From positions 1-64,000 of the forward strand of contig CAWIGD010000039.1 of NCBI GenBank assembly GCA_963835165.1: a DNA stretch of 64,000 bases, given 5' to 3'. The notes under the pieces were generated by a model. The model was not told the DNA's origin. It saw nothing but the letters and a program-made list of their open reading frames with translations, and made no database searches. Position numbers and translations under genes: made by a program. The DNA is from VAZQ01 sp963835165. GTDB taxonomy: Bacteria > Pseudomonadota > Alphaproteobacteria > Rhizobiales > Xanthobacteraceae. Below, piece by piece: positions 1 through 7,237 of the stretch; within the stretch, counting starts at the first letter, position 1, and each line of letters begins with the position of its first letter.

Positions 1-482
1 GGGCCGATATCGTGGCGGCCGCGCGCGATGTGCGTGAACGGCTCGCCGCCATCGACTTGCAAAGCTTCGTCAAGCTGTCGGGCGGCAAAGGTCTGCATGT
101 CGTCTTGCCGATCGACGGCGCCGATTGGGAAACGGCCAAGAGCTTCGCGCAGGCTATCGCGCTTGCCATGACCGCGGACGATCCCGAGCGTTACGTTGCC
201 AAGATCACGAAGTCTCTCCGCACGGGAAAGATCTTCGTCGATTACCTGCGCAATTCGCTGGAGCAGACCTCTGTTGCGGCGTTTTCCACCCGCGCTCGCG
301 CGGGCGCGCCGGTGTCGGTGCCGGTGACGTGGGAGGAGCTGGGCCGGACCAAAGGCGGCAACCAATATACCGTGCTCAATCTGGCCAGGCGCCTGAGCGG
401 CCTGAAGCAGGACCCGTGGAAGGATATCGGGCGGATCAAGCAGAAGCTGCCGGATTTGCGGACTTTGCGGAAGCGTCGGTGA
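1..482 (+). CDS. ligD: Non-homologous end-joining DNA ligase LigD, C-terminal polymerase domain (5' truncated by window edge)
   Basis: The frame is open to the left edge, so only the last ~159 residues are visible. They match the end of the LigD primase/polymerase (POL) domain. The nucleotide-binding stretch SGGKGLHVVLPI is followed by TGKIFVDYLRN, which carries a conserved metal-site Asp, and by the arginine-rich AAFSTRARAGAPVSVPVTWEEL segment. In the family this domain adds nucleotides at double-strand break ends held by Ku. A POL domain at the C-terminus implies the nuclease-ligase-polymerase order known from Pseudomonas and rhizobia, but the other domains lie outside the window. The gene ends 20 bp from the convergent pirin gene. 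The family call is secure; whether the upstream ligase part is intact cannot be seen. Confidence 0.9.
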   Translation, partial: ADIVAAARDVRERLAAIDLQSFVKLSGGKGLHVVLPIDGADWETAKSFAQAIALAMTADDPERYVAKITKSLRTGKIFVDYLRNSLEQTSVAAFSTRARAGAPVSVPVTWEELGRTKGGNQYTVLNLARRLSGLKQDPWKDIGRIKQKLPDLRTLRKRR

Positions 483-501
483 CGGAAACGAGTCCGCGCC
501 G

Positions 502-1419
502 TCAGTCCGGCAGCGGGATAAACTCCTTGTCATCCCCCGGCACGGTGTCGAAGCGCGCGAGCTTCCAATCGGCCTTGGCCTGCTCGATGCGCTCCTTGCG
601 CGAGGAGACAAAGTTCCACCAGATGTGGCGCGGCCCATCCATGGTGGCGCCGCCGAGCAGCACGAGATGCGCGTCGCTCACCGCCGTCACCGTGATGCGG
701 TCGCCGGGACGAAACACCAGAAGGCGGCCGGCGATGAACCGGTCGCCCGCGATATCGACCTCGCCCGAAATGAGATAAACCGCGCGTTCCTCGGTATCGG
801 CATCGACCGGCAGGCTCGCGCCAGCAGCGAGCGTGACGTCGGCAAACAGCGTCTGTGAAGCAGTCGCCACCGGTGATTGCGTGCCGTAGATACTTCCGGC
901 AACGACGCGCACCGTCTTGCCTTCTTCGCTCACCAGCGGAAGGGCTGCGCTGTCATGATGGAAGAAGGCCGGCGCACTTTCCTCCTGCGCCGCTGGCAGC
1001 GCCACCCAACATTGCAGGCCGTGGATCGGCTCGCCGTCTCTGCGATGATCCGGCGCCGTGCGCTCGGAATGAACAATGCCGCGACCCGCGGACATCCAAT
1101 TAACCTCGCCTGGACGGATCGCGGCATCGGTCCCGAGACTGTCGCGATGGATGATCTCGCCGTCGAACAGGAAGGTGACGGTAGCGAGGCCGATATGGGG
1201 ATGCGGCCGCACGTCGATGCCCTGGCCCGCGCGAAACTCCGCAGGCCCGAAGTGGTCGAAGAAGATGAACGGACCGACCATGCGCCGGTTGACGTGCGGG
1301 AGCGCGCGCCGCACTGCGAAGTGGCCGACATCCACGCTCCGCGGCACCACCACCAGATCGATGGCATCGGCTGCCCGGACATCGCCCGGCGCCGGATCCT
1401 TGGCCGGAAAGAAGCTCAT
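502..1419 (-). CDS. Pirin family protein (bicupin)
   Basis: A protein of about 305 residues with the pirin N-terminal cupin. Metal-ligand motifs RPHPHIGLATVTFLFDGE and GRGIVHSE give the two His, the later His and the Glu that hold iron in characterised pirins. A second cupin domain follows (ERAVYLISGEVDIAGDRF). Pirins are cytosolic Fe-binding proteins; some act as quercetin dioxygenases, others as redox cofactors or enzyme modulators, so the role here is unknown. The ATG at 1419 is preferred because a GGAGA lies 8 nt upstream; an ATG at 1425 is in frame. It is the last gene of a minus-strand run after xseB, with an 87-bp gap that may hold its own promoter. Confidence 0.88.
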   Translation of the reverse strand: MSFFPAKDPAPGDVRAADAIDLVVVPRSVDVGHFAVRRALPHVNRRMVGPFIFFDHFGPAEFRAGQGIDVRPHPHIGLATVTFLFDGEIIHRDSLGTDAAIRPGEVNWMSAGRGIVHSERTAPDHRRDGEPIHGLQCWVALPAAQEESAPAFFHHDSAALPLVSEEGKTVRVVAGSIYGTQSPVATASQTLFADVTLAAGASLPVDADTEERAVYLISGEVDIAGDRFIAGRLLVFRPGDRITVTAVSDAHLVLLGGATMDGPRHIWWNFVSSRKERIEQAKADWKLARFDTVPGDDKEFIPLPD

Positions 1420-1506
1420 GACCATATTCTCCGTGGCCGATCCCCGGCCCGCCGTCGCAGAGAAGAACAATATCTTGTCATTCCCATGGAGGTTGGCTGG
1501 ACGAGA

Positions 1507-1758
1507 TTACGGGACGTCGAGCGGTTCAGTTCCGGTCGGCTTGCCGGCGGCGTCGAGCCGAATTTTCTCCACCCGTGCCTCGGCCAGGCGCAACAGCTCC
1601 TCGCAGCGACGCTTGAGCGCCTCGCCGCGCTCGTAGATCGCGACCGACTCCTCAAGCGGCACCTTGCCCTCTTCCAGCCGTTTGACGATGGATTCGAGCT
1701 CCTCGATCGCCCGTTCGAAGGGCAGGCGCATGACATCGGAATGGACATTGTCGGTCAT
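1507..1758 (-). CDS. xseB: Exodeoxyribonuclease VII small subunit
   Basis: This 83-residue protein has the hallmark PFERAIEELESIVKRLEEG helix followed by PLEESVAIYERGEALKRRCEELL, which is the XseB coiled-coil signature and the usual family length. Several copies bind the large subunit XseA to form exonuclease VII, which degrades single-stranded DNA from both ends; xseA is not in the window. As commonly seen in Rhizobiales, xseB lies just downstream of a histone-deacetylase-like gene (114 bp gap). The dxs gene that often follows in relatives is replaced here by the pirin gene. Confidence 0.92.
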   Translation of the reverse strand: MTDNVHSDVMRLPFERAIEELESIVKRLEEGKVPLEESVAIYERGEALKRRCEELLRLAEARVEKIRLDAAGKPTGTEPLDVP

Positions 1759-1872
1759 GATCGGGTCCCAGTGAGTGGCGCCCCTATATAGTGCAATCCG
1801 GCCCCGGGCGCAGGCGGGCGAGGGCCTGCGTTTATCGCCGGGGCCCTGGATGCGGCTGCCGCACCGCGCAGA

Positions 1873-2802
1873 TCAGGCCCGCATCAGCGCGGTGACGTGA
1901 GCGGCGGCGGAGTTGGCCAGGCCTTCGAGGTCATAGCCCCCTTCGAGCACCGACACGACACGGCCTTCGGCGTGCGCGTCTGCAATCTCCATGAGCTTGC
2001 GCGTGGCCCAGTCGAAATCGGCTTCCAGCAGATTGAGATTGGCCAGCGGGTCGCGCATATGAGCGTCGAAGCCGGCGGAGATCACGATCAAGTCCGGTCG
2101 GAAGTCTCGCAGCCGCGGCAGTATCACGTTCTCGACCGCGGCGCGAAACTGCTCTCCGCCATCACCCGGACGCAGCGGCGCGTTCACGATGGTGTTGTGC
2201 TCCCCGCGCTCGCTCACCGCTCCGGTGCCGGGGTAGAGCGGCATCTGGTGGGTCGAGGCATACATGACCGTACGGTCGGACCAGAAGATCTCCTGCGAGC
2301 CGTTGCCGTGGTGTACGTCGAAGTCGACCACGGCGGCACGCTCGATGCCGTGCTTTCTCTGGGCGTGGCGCGCCGCGATGGCCGCGCTGTTGAAAAAGCA
2401 GAACCCCATCGGCCGCGCCGTTTCGGCGTGGTGACCGGGGGGCCGCGTCGCCACGAAGGCGTTCCTCGCTTTGCCGGCCATCACCTCGTCGACCGCGTGC
2501 ACGACGCCGCCGACAGCGCGCAACGCCGCCTCGAAACTTCCCGGCGACATGGTCGTGTCGGCGTCGAGTCCGACCAGACCTTCCTTGGGGGTCGCCTCCC
2601 GGATGGCGGTGACGTAGCTCATGGGATGGCAGAGCGCGATGGTGTCGAGCGAAGCGCTCGGCGCTTCGACGCGGGCGAGGGTCTGGAAGCGCTCGTGCTC
2701 GAGCGCGCGGTCGATGGCGCGCAGCCGATCCGGTCGCTCGGGATGGCCGGCCGGCGTGAGGTGCTGGAGGCAGGCGGGGTGGGTGATGAGGAGAGTGGAC
2801 AT
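1873..2802 (-). CDS. Histone deacetylase-like (acetylpolyamine/acetoin utilisation) amidohydrolase
   Basis: A 309-residue arginase/deacetylase-fold enzyme with an intact active site. RPPGHHAE gives the His124-His125 pair; DFDVHHGNG gives zinc ligands Asp162 and His164; SAGFDAH gives zinc ligand Asp246; and LEGGYDL supplies the catalytic Tyr290. Bacterial members remove acyl groups from polyamines or small amides, or act on proteins; the substrate cannot be told from sequence. It precedes xseB on the same strand, a familiar arrangement in Rhizobiales. The start ATG at 2802 gives the canonical N-terminus (LITHPACLQHLTPAGHPERPDR, split by the HPERP motif). Confidence 0.9.
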   Translation of the reverse strand: MSTLLITHPACLQHLTPAGHPERPDRLRAIDRALEHERFQTLARVEAPSASLDTIALCHPMSYVTAIREATPKEGLVGLDADTTMSPGSFEAALRAVGGVVHAVDEVMAGKARNAFVATRPPGHHAETARPMGFCFFNSAAIAARHAQRKHGIERAAVVDFDVHHGNGSQEIFWSDRTVMYASTHQMPLYPGTGAVSERGEHNTIVNAPLRPGDGGEQFRAAVENVILPRLRDFRPDLIVISAGFDAHMRDPLANLNLLEADFDWATRKLMEIADAHAEGRVVSVLEGGYDLEGLANSAAAHVTALMRA

Positions 2803-2865
2803 CAGCCTATCCGAAAATGGCGGGGCAGGGACACTTAAGCCTACATCCAGGATAAGGGAAGGTGC

Positions 2866-3738
2866 TCACTCCCACCGCTCCACGGTCACGCTCACGCCGG
2901 GTGGCGGCGCCGGCTCCTCCGGGACGAAGAACGTGCGCGCGAGCGGCTCGCTCGGGTCCACGCGATACTGCTCGAAATCGGTGACACCCTCGGCCGCGAG
3001 AAAGCTGTCATCGATCAGGAAGTTGCCGGTGAAACTGCGGGAGGGCTTTTGGAATATGCGATAGGCCGCGTCCGCCATGATTGCGGGCGTGCGCGACATC
3101 CGCATCACCGCCTCACCGCCAAGCAGGTTCTTGATGGCCGCCGTCGCAATGGTGGCGCGCGGCCACAGCGCATTGACCGCGATCCCCTTCGCGCGCAGTT
3201 CGCCGGCAAGCCCGAGCACGACCAGGCTCATGCCGTATTTTGCGATCGAATAGGCCGTGCTGCCGGCAAACCATTTTTCCCTGAAGTCGAGCGGCGGCGA
3301 ATTCATCAGGATGTGAGGATTCCTTGCCTTTTCGAGATGCGGGATCGCATATTTCGAGACCATGAAGGTGCCGCGGGTGTTGACCTCGTGCATCAGATCG
3401 AAGCGGCGCATGTCGGTATCCACGACCGGCGTTCGCTGGACCGCGCTGGCGTTGTTGACCACGATATCGAGTTGGCCGAACGTCGCTACGGTCTGGTCGA
3501 TCGCGTCTTTCACCTGCGTCTCGTCGCGAACATCGACCACCAGTGGCAACGCCTTGCCGCCGGCCTTGGTGATCTCGTCGGCGGCGGTAAAGATGGTGCC
3601 GGTCAGCTTCGGATGCGGCTTGTCGGTCTTCGCGGCGATGGCAATGTTGGCGCCGTCGCGCGCGGCACGGAGGGCGATTGCAAGCCCGATGCCGCGCGAT
3701 GCCCCGGTGATGAATAACGTGTGGTCCTTAAGGGACAT
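2866..3738 (-). CDS. SDR family oxidoreductase, HSDL2-like
   Basis: A classical Rossmann SDR of 290 residues. The NAD(P)-binding TGASRGIG lies at residues 11-18, NNAS near 95, Ser146 in MNSPPLD, and the catalytic YSIAK at 162-166. The NSPPL, AKYGMS and VNALWPR signatures are those of the hydroxysteroid-dehydrogenase-like 2 (HSDL2) subgroup, whose bacterial members are linked to fatty-acid or sterol metabolism but have no assigned substrate. It lies 104 bp downstream of an acyl-CoA dehydrogenase gene on the same strand, which suggests a shared role in acyl-CoA or lipid turnover (inference). The tail after residue ~255 extends slightly beyond the core fold. Confidence 0.87.
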   Translation of the reverse strand: MSLKDHTLFITGASRGIGLAIALRAARDGANIAIAAKTDKPHPKLTGTIFTAADEITKAGGKALPLVVDVRDETQVKDAIDQTVATFGQLDIVVNNASAVQRTPVVDTDMRRFDLMHEVNTRGTFMVSKYAIPHLEKARNPHILMNSPPLDFREKWFAGSTAYSIAKYGMSLVVLGLAGELRAKGIAVNALWPRATIATAAIKNLLGGEAVMRMSRTPAIMADAAYRIFQKPSRSFTGNFLIDDSFLAAEGVTDFEQYRVDPSEPLARTFFVPEEPAPPPGVSVTVERWE

Positions 3739-3842
3739 GATTTTCGACCCTTATTCCGATCCAGATTGCTGTGGACTTCGACACGCTTCCATTCCCCTGT
3801 TTGGGAAGGAAACTTGCCGTGCGCCACAGTCCAGCAGGACGT

Positions 3843-5621
3843 CTAAGCCAGCGCTGCGTCCGCGCGGTTGACGCTGTCGGCTCCCTCGACCACGGTGCGC
3901 TCGAGACCGCCGGCCTGCACCGCCAGGTTTTCCGCAAAGAAGCGCGCGATGGCGGTGCGCGCCGCGGCATCGGCCCCATTCTCGGCGATCCGCTTCGCCG
4001 CGAGCGCTTCCTGCGCCAGGAGCGCACCCCCGGCCGCGAGTGCGAACAGCCGCAGGTAAGGGGTCGCTCCGGCCAGCGCCGGCTCGAGGTCGTTGTGCTG
4101 GCCTCCGAGCAGCCAGTCGGTCGCGCGTTGCAAGGAATTGACCGCGTCCTGCAGGCGCACGCCGGTCCAACCGAATGCAGGATCATTGGTGACATTGACC
4201 GCCTCGACCGTGCGCCTGAGCTCGCCGATATAGGCCCTGACCGTGGCGCCGCCCGCAAGCGGCAACTTGCGGGTGACCAGGTCGATCGCCTGGATGCCGT
4301 TGGTGCCCTCGTAGATCGGGGCAATGCGCGCATCGCGGAAATGCTGCGCGGCGCCGGTCTCTTCGACATAGCCCATGCCGCCGTGCACCTGCACGCCAAG
4401 GGAAGCGACCTCGTTGCCGATATCGGTCGAAAACGCCTTGGCGATGGGGGTGAGCAGGGAGGCGCGCTGGTGTGCGGCGGTGCGGGCTGCGTCGTCGGGG
4501 CTGCGCTGGGCGCGATCGAGTGCGACGGCAGTGGCGTAGGAGAGCGCGCGCGCGGCGCGGGTCAGCGCGCGCATGGTGAGCAGCATCCGCTTGACGTCGG
4601 GATGCGCGATGATCGGACTCGAGCCGGATTGCGCATCGCTGGCGCGGCCTTGTCTGCGCTCGCGCGCATACGCGAGCGCCTGTTGGGTCGCGCGCTCGGC
4701 GATCGCGACTCCCTGCAGGGCAACGGAGAGCCGAGCCTGATTCATCATGGTGAACATGCAGGCCATGCCGCGGTTCTCCTCGCCGATGAGGAAGCCGATG
4801 GCGCCGCCGCGGTCGCCGTAGACCATGGTGCAGGTGGGGGAGGCGTGAATGCCGAGCTTGTGTTCGATCGAATGCGCGCGCGCGTCGTTGCGCTGACCGG
4901 GCGAGCCGTCGGCGTTGAGCAGGAATTTGGGCACGAGAAAGAGCGAAATTCCCTTGGTTCCCGGCGGCGCATCGGGAAGCCGCGCCAGCACCAGATGGAT
5001 GATGTTGTCGGTGAGATCGTGTTCGCCGTAGGTGATGAAGATCTTCTGTCCCGTGAGGCGATAGCTGCCATCGGCTGCTCGCTCGGCTTTGGTCCGCAGG
5101 GCGCCGACGTCGGAGCCGGCCTGCGGCTCGGTCAGCTGCATGGTGCCCATCCACTCGCCGGAGACGAGTTTGGGCAGATAGGTCCGTTTGAGTTCGTCGC
5201 TGCCGTGCGAGACCAGGGCATCGATGCCGGCCATGGTGAGCACGGGGCCGAGGCCGAAGGCCATGGCGGCCGAGTTCCACATTTCGATGCAGGCCGCATT
5301 CACGGCCTGGGGCAGATCCTGCCCGCCCCATTGCGCCGGCGCGGCGAGCCCGTTCCAGCCGGCTTGCGCCCACGCGCGGTAAGCCTCCTTCCAGCCCGGC
5401 GCCGTGGTGACGATGCCGTCCTTGAACGGCGTGCCATACCGGTCGCCGATCGGGTTGAGTGGCGCAAGCACGTCGGTCGCGAACTTGCCGGCCTCCTCGA
5501 GCACCGCCTGGATCACGTCGTCGCTTAGATCGCCGTAGAGGCCCTCAGCCAGCGCCGGGCCGAGGCCCGCCGCGTTCCTGAGCGCAAAGGCGATGTCGTC
5601 AACCGGCGCACGGTAGGTCAT
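3843..5621 (-). CDS. Acyl-CoA dehydrogenase, large DmdC-like type
   Basis: A 592-residue flavoprotein that begins with the YRAPVDDIAFAL segment typical of the ~600-residue group that includes 3-methylmercaptopropionyl-CoA dehydrogenase (DmdC). The core contains LTEPQAGSDVGALRTKA and GQKIFITYGEHD (flavin-site region) and IYEGTNGIQAIDL near residue 437, where the Glu is the catalytic base. An extra helical C-terminal domain of ~130 residues follows, as usual for this subfamily. It would oxidise an acyl-CoA to the 2-enoyl-CoA and pass electrons to ETF. It is the first gene of the minus-strand run toward the HSDL2-like SDR. True substrate preference is not predictable. Confidence 0.92.
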   Translation of the reverse strand: MTYRAPVDDIAFALRNAAGLGPALAEGLYGDLSDDVIQAVLEEAGKFATDVLAPLNPIGDRYGTPFKDGIVTTAPGWKEAYRAWAQAGWNGLAAPAQWGGQDLPQAVNAACIEMWNSAAMAFGLGPVLTMAGIDALVSHGSDELKRTYLPKLVSGEWMGTMQLTEPQAGSDVGALRTKAERAADGSYRLTGQKIFITYGEHDLTDNIIHLVLARLPDAPPGTKGISLFLVPKFLLNADGSPGQRNDARAHSIEHKLGIHASPTCTMVYGDRGGAIGFLIGEENRGMACMFTMMNQARLSVALQGVAIAERATQQALAYARERRQGRASDAQSGSSPIIAHPDVKRMLLTMRALTRAARALSYATAVALDRAQRSPDDAARTAAHQRASLLTPIAKAFSTDIGNEVASLGVQVHGGMGYVEETGAAQHFRDARIAPIYEGTNGIQAIDLVTRKLPLAGGATVRAYIGELRRTVEAVNVTNDPAFGWTGVRLQDAVNSLQRATDWLLGGQHNDLEPALAGATPYLRLFALAAGGALLAQEALAAKRIAENGADAAARTAIARFFAENLAVQAGGLERTVVEGADSVNRADAALA

Positions 5622-5845
5622 CGTCTAATCTCCGGGGGGACGCTTCGCGCCGTTGCCGCGGTCGGTCCGCTCACCTTACATCATGGGAGCGAGGCACGCT
5701 CGTCGCCCCCCGGCGGCGATTGCCGGCGCGGGGCCTCGGGTCATACGCCGGTCCGCGGGGGGCGGGGCGGTACTGTCGACGGCCGTTGATCGGTCCAAGT
5801 CCCGCCGCTATGGTCCGCGCGCCATGGTGGCAACGAGCCGCCTGT

Positions 5846-5920
5846 TGGGGCGTAGCCAAGTGGTAAGGCAGCGGATTTTGATTCCGCCATTCCCAGGTTC
5901 GAGTCCTGGCGCCCCAGCCA
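5846..5920 (+). tRNA. tRNA-Gln (anticodon TTG), CCA encoded
   Basis: The cloverleaf can be folded by eye. Acceptor arm TGGGGCG (5846-5852) pairs with CGCCCCA (5910-5916). The D arm is GCC/GGC, the anticodon arm GCGGA/TCCGC encloses loop TTTTGAT with anticodon TTG at 5878-5880, and the T arm CCAGG/CCTGG carries TTCGAGT. Discriminator G and a genomically encoded CCA complete the 3' end at 5920. It decodes CAA glutamine codons. The last nine bases (5912-5920) are part of a 17-bp sequence repeated at 15456-15472, which makes this tRNA a candidate integration target. Confidence 0.96.
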
Positions 5921-5928
5921 GCCAGTCC
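5912..5928 (+). repeat. Candidate attachment-type direct repeat, copy 1 (overlaps tRNA-Gln 3' end)
   Basis: The 17 bases CCCCAGCCAGCCAGTCC recur exactly at 15456-15472 in the same orientation. Similarity continues with TCTCTG and ATGTCCG blocks in both copies. The overlap with the tRNA 3' end is the classical configuration of an attachment site used by tyrosine recombinases. No integrase is present in the 9.5 kb between the copies, so this is an inference from sequence only. A dispersed repeat family is the alternative. Confidence 0.45.
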
Positions 5929-6333
5929 GGTCTCTGTGGGCCATGTCCGAGCTGCAAAAATAGGCGCGACATTCCCGAGAGTTAGCGAGATGTCAGCCAG
6001 TCTCTATGGCGGAATTCTCTGAACTTTTGGCGGTTACTGGCCACTGTCGCGCGCCGGTCTGTGTTCGACAATTTTCAATATCCATGTTGCGGTGTAGAGA
6101 CGCGGTTCGAACGGAATGAGACTTGTTCGAATATGTGAGGAATGTTGTGCTGCCAGTTCCGTTCTTCGATAACGGATTTTCAGCCGCAACTAGCCAACTT
6201 CGCGCGCCAGTCTCTGATCGCCAATTTTCAATATCCGCGGTGTGACCCCAGACAGCACAGCGGAAGTACGCTGATTGACCGCACTGAGGTGAATGACCCG
6301 GAGCAAAAGTTGGTCGAAGCGGCAACACATTAC
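5921..6333. repeat. Gene-free stretch with an imperfect ~60-bp direct repeat
   Basis: No convincing gene lies between the tRNA and the SDR pseudogene. Two related segments are visible: 6029-6094 and 6182-6247. Both contain a block of the form CGCGCGCC-GTCT, then CAATTTTCAATATCC, then a GCGGTGT-like end. They are about 153 bp apart in the same orientation, with roughly 70-75 percent identity by eye. An open frame on the minus strand simply translates the repeats (DIENWRSETGA / DIENCRTQTGA) and is not supported as a gene. The stretch may be the remnant of an intergenic repeat family or island-border debris. Confidence 0.5.
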
Positions 6334-7096
6334 TTAACCACGCCCGATGAATGAGGGCATGTGATTCGGCAGAATTGTCGCCTCATACAGGTTCACCTCC
6401 GGTGGCAAGCTGCACATGAGCACGACGATCTTCGCCACATCCTCAGCGGCCATCACGTAGTCGTCAGGTGTGGCACCCGGCCCAGCTTTTGTCCGGCCGC
6501 GCCGGGTCGAAAAGCTGCTCAGGGTTGCGCCCGGATGCAAAATCGAAGCAACGACACCGTACTTGCGGCCGTCCATGGTCAATTGGTGCGTCATGCCTTG
6601 AAGGGCAAATTTGGTTGCTGTGTACGGCAGGGAGTCCGCTCGCGGCGTTTTTGCCGAGACACTACCAATATTGATGATACGCCCGCCCTGCGGAGTTCTG
6701 ACTCTTCATGATCTTGACGGCCTCACGGCTGCATAGGAATGCCGCCGTGAGGTTCACGTCCAGAACCTCCTGCCAATATCTCAGCGTGATGTCTTCGATG
6801 GGCACATGGGTCGGGACTCCGGCATTGTTCACGAGGACGTCCACGCGACCATAGGTTTCGTATGTCTTACTGAACAGTTGGGCGACTTGGTCTTCGCGCG
6901 TAACGTCGGTCGTCACCGGCAGGGCGGTGCCGCCCGCACTACGAATTCCGGACGCTACTTCCACGAGCATCTCAGTTCGGCGCGCGGCCAAAGCAGTTTT
7001 TGCACCGGCGGCCGCCAATGCTTCCGCAATTCCACGTCCAATACCATTGCTTGCACCGGTGACTATGGCCACTCGATCCAATAGCTGCTTGGTCAT
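6334..7096 (-). pseudogene. SDR family oxidoreductase, disrupted by a frameshift
   Basis: The N-terminal part (7096 down to about 6690) has VTGASNGIGRG, NNAGVPTHVP and the usual SDR spacing. The reading then shifts by one base near 6688-6700 and ends at a stop at 6662. In the next frame the protein continues perfectly: GGRIINIGSVSAKTP, then YTATKFALQGMT with the catalytic Tyr and Lys, and on to the end at 6334. Joining the two parts gives a normal ~250-residue SDR. A single extra base in the G/C run around 6690 explains the break, so this is either a recent pseudogene or a sequencing error. It stands at the edge of the CoA catabolic block and reads in the same direction as it. Confidence 0.85.
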
Positions 7097-7237
7097 CGTG
7101 CCCTCGATCCTTTTCCAAAATCAGTGCGGCCCACCAGCTCTTCCATTTCTCGATTTCCCCGGGACGAAAAGCCGCCAGAGCATCTGCACCGCCCGGAAAC
7201 GGAGCCGCATGTGTGCGAAACACGCTGCGCAATTCGA

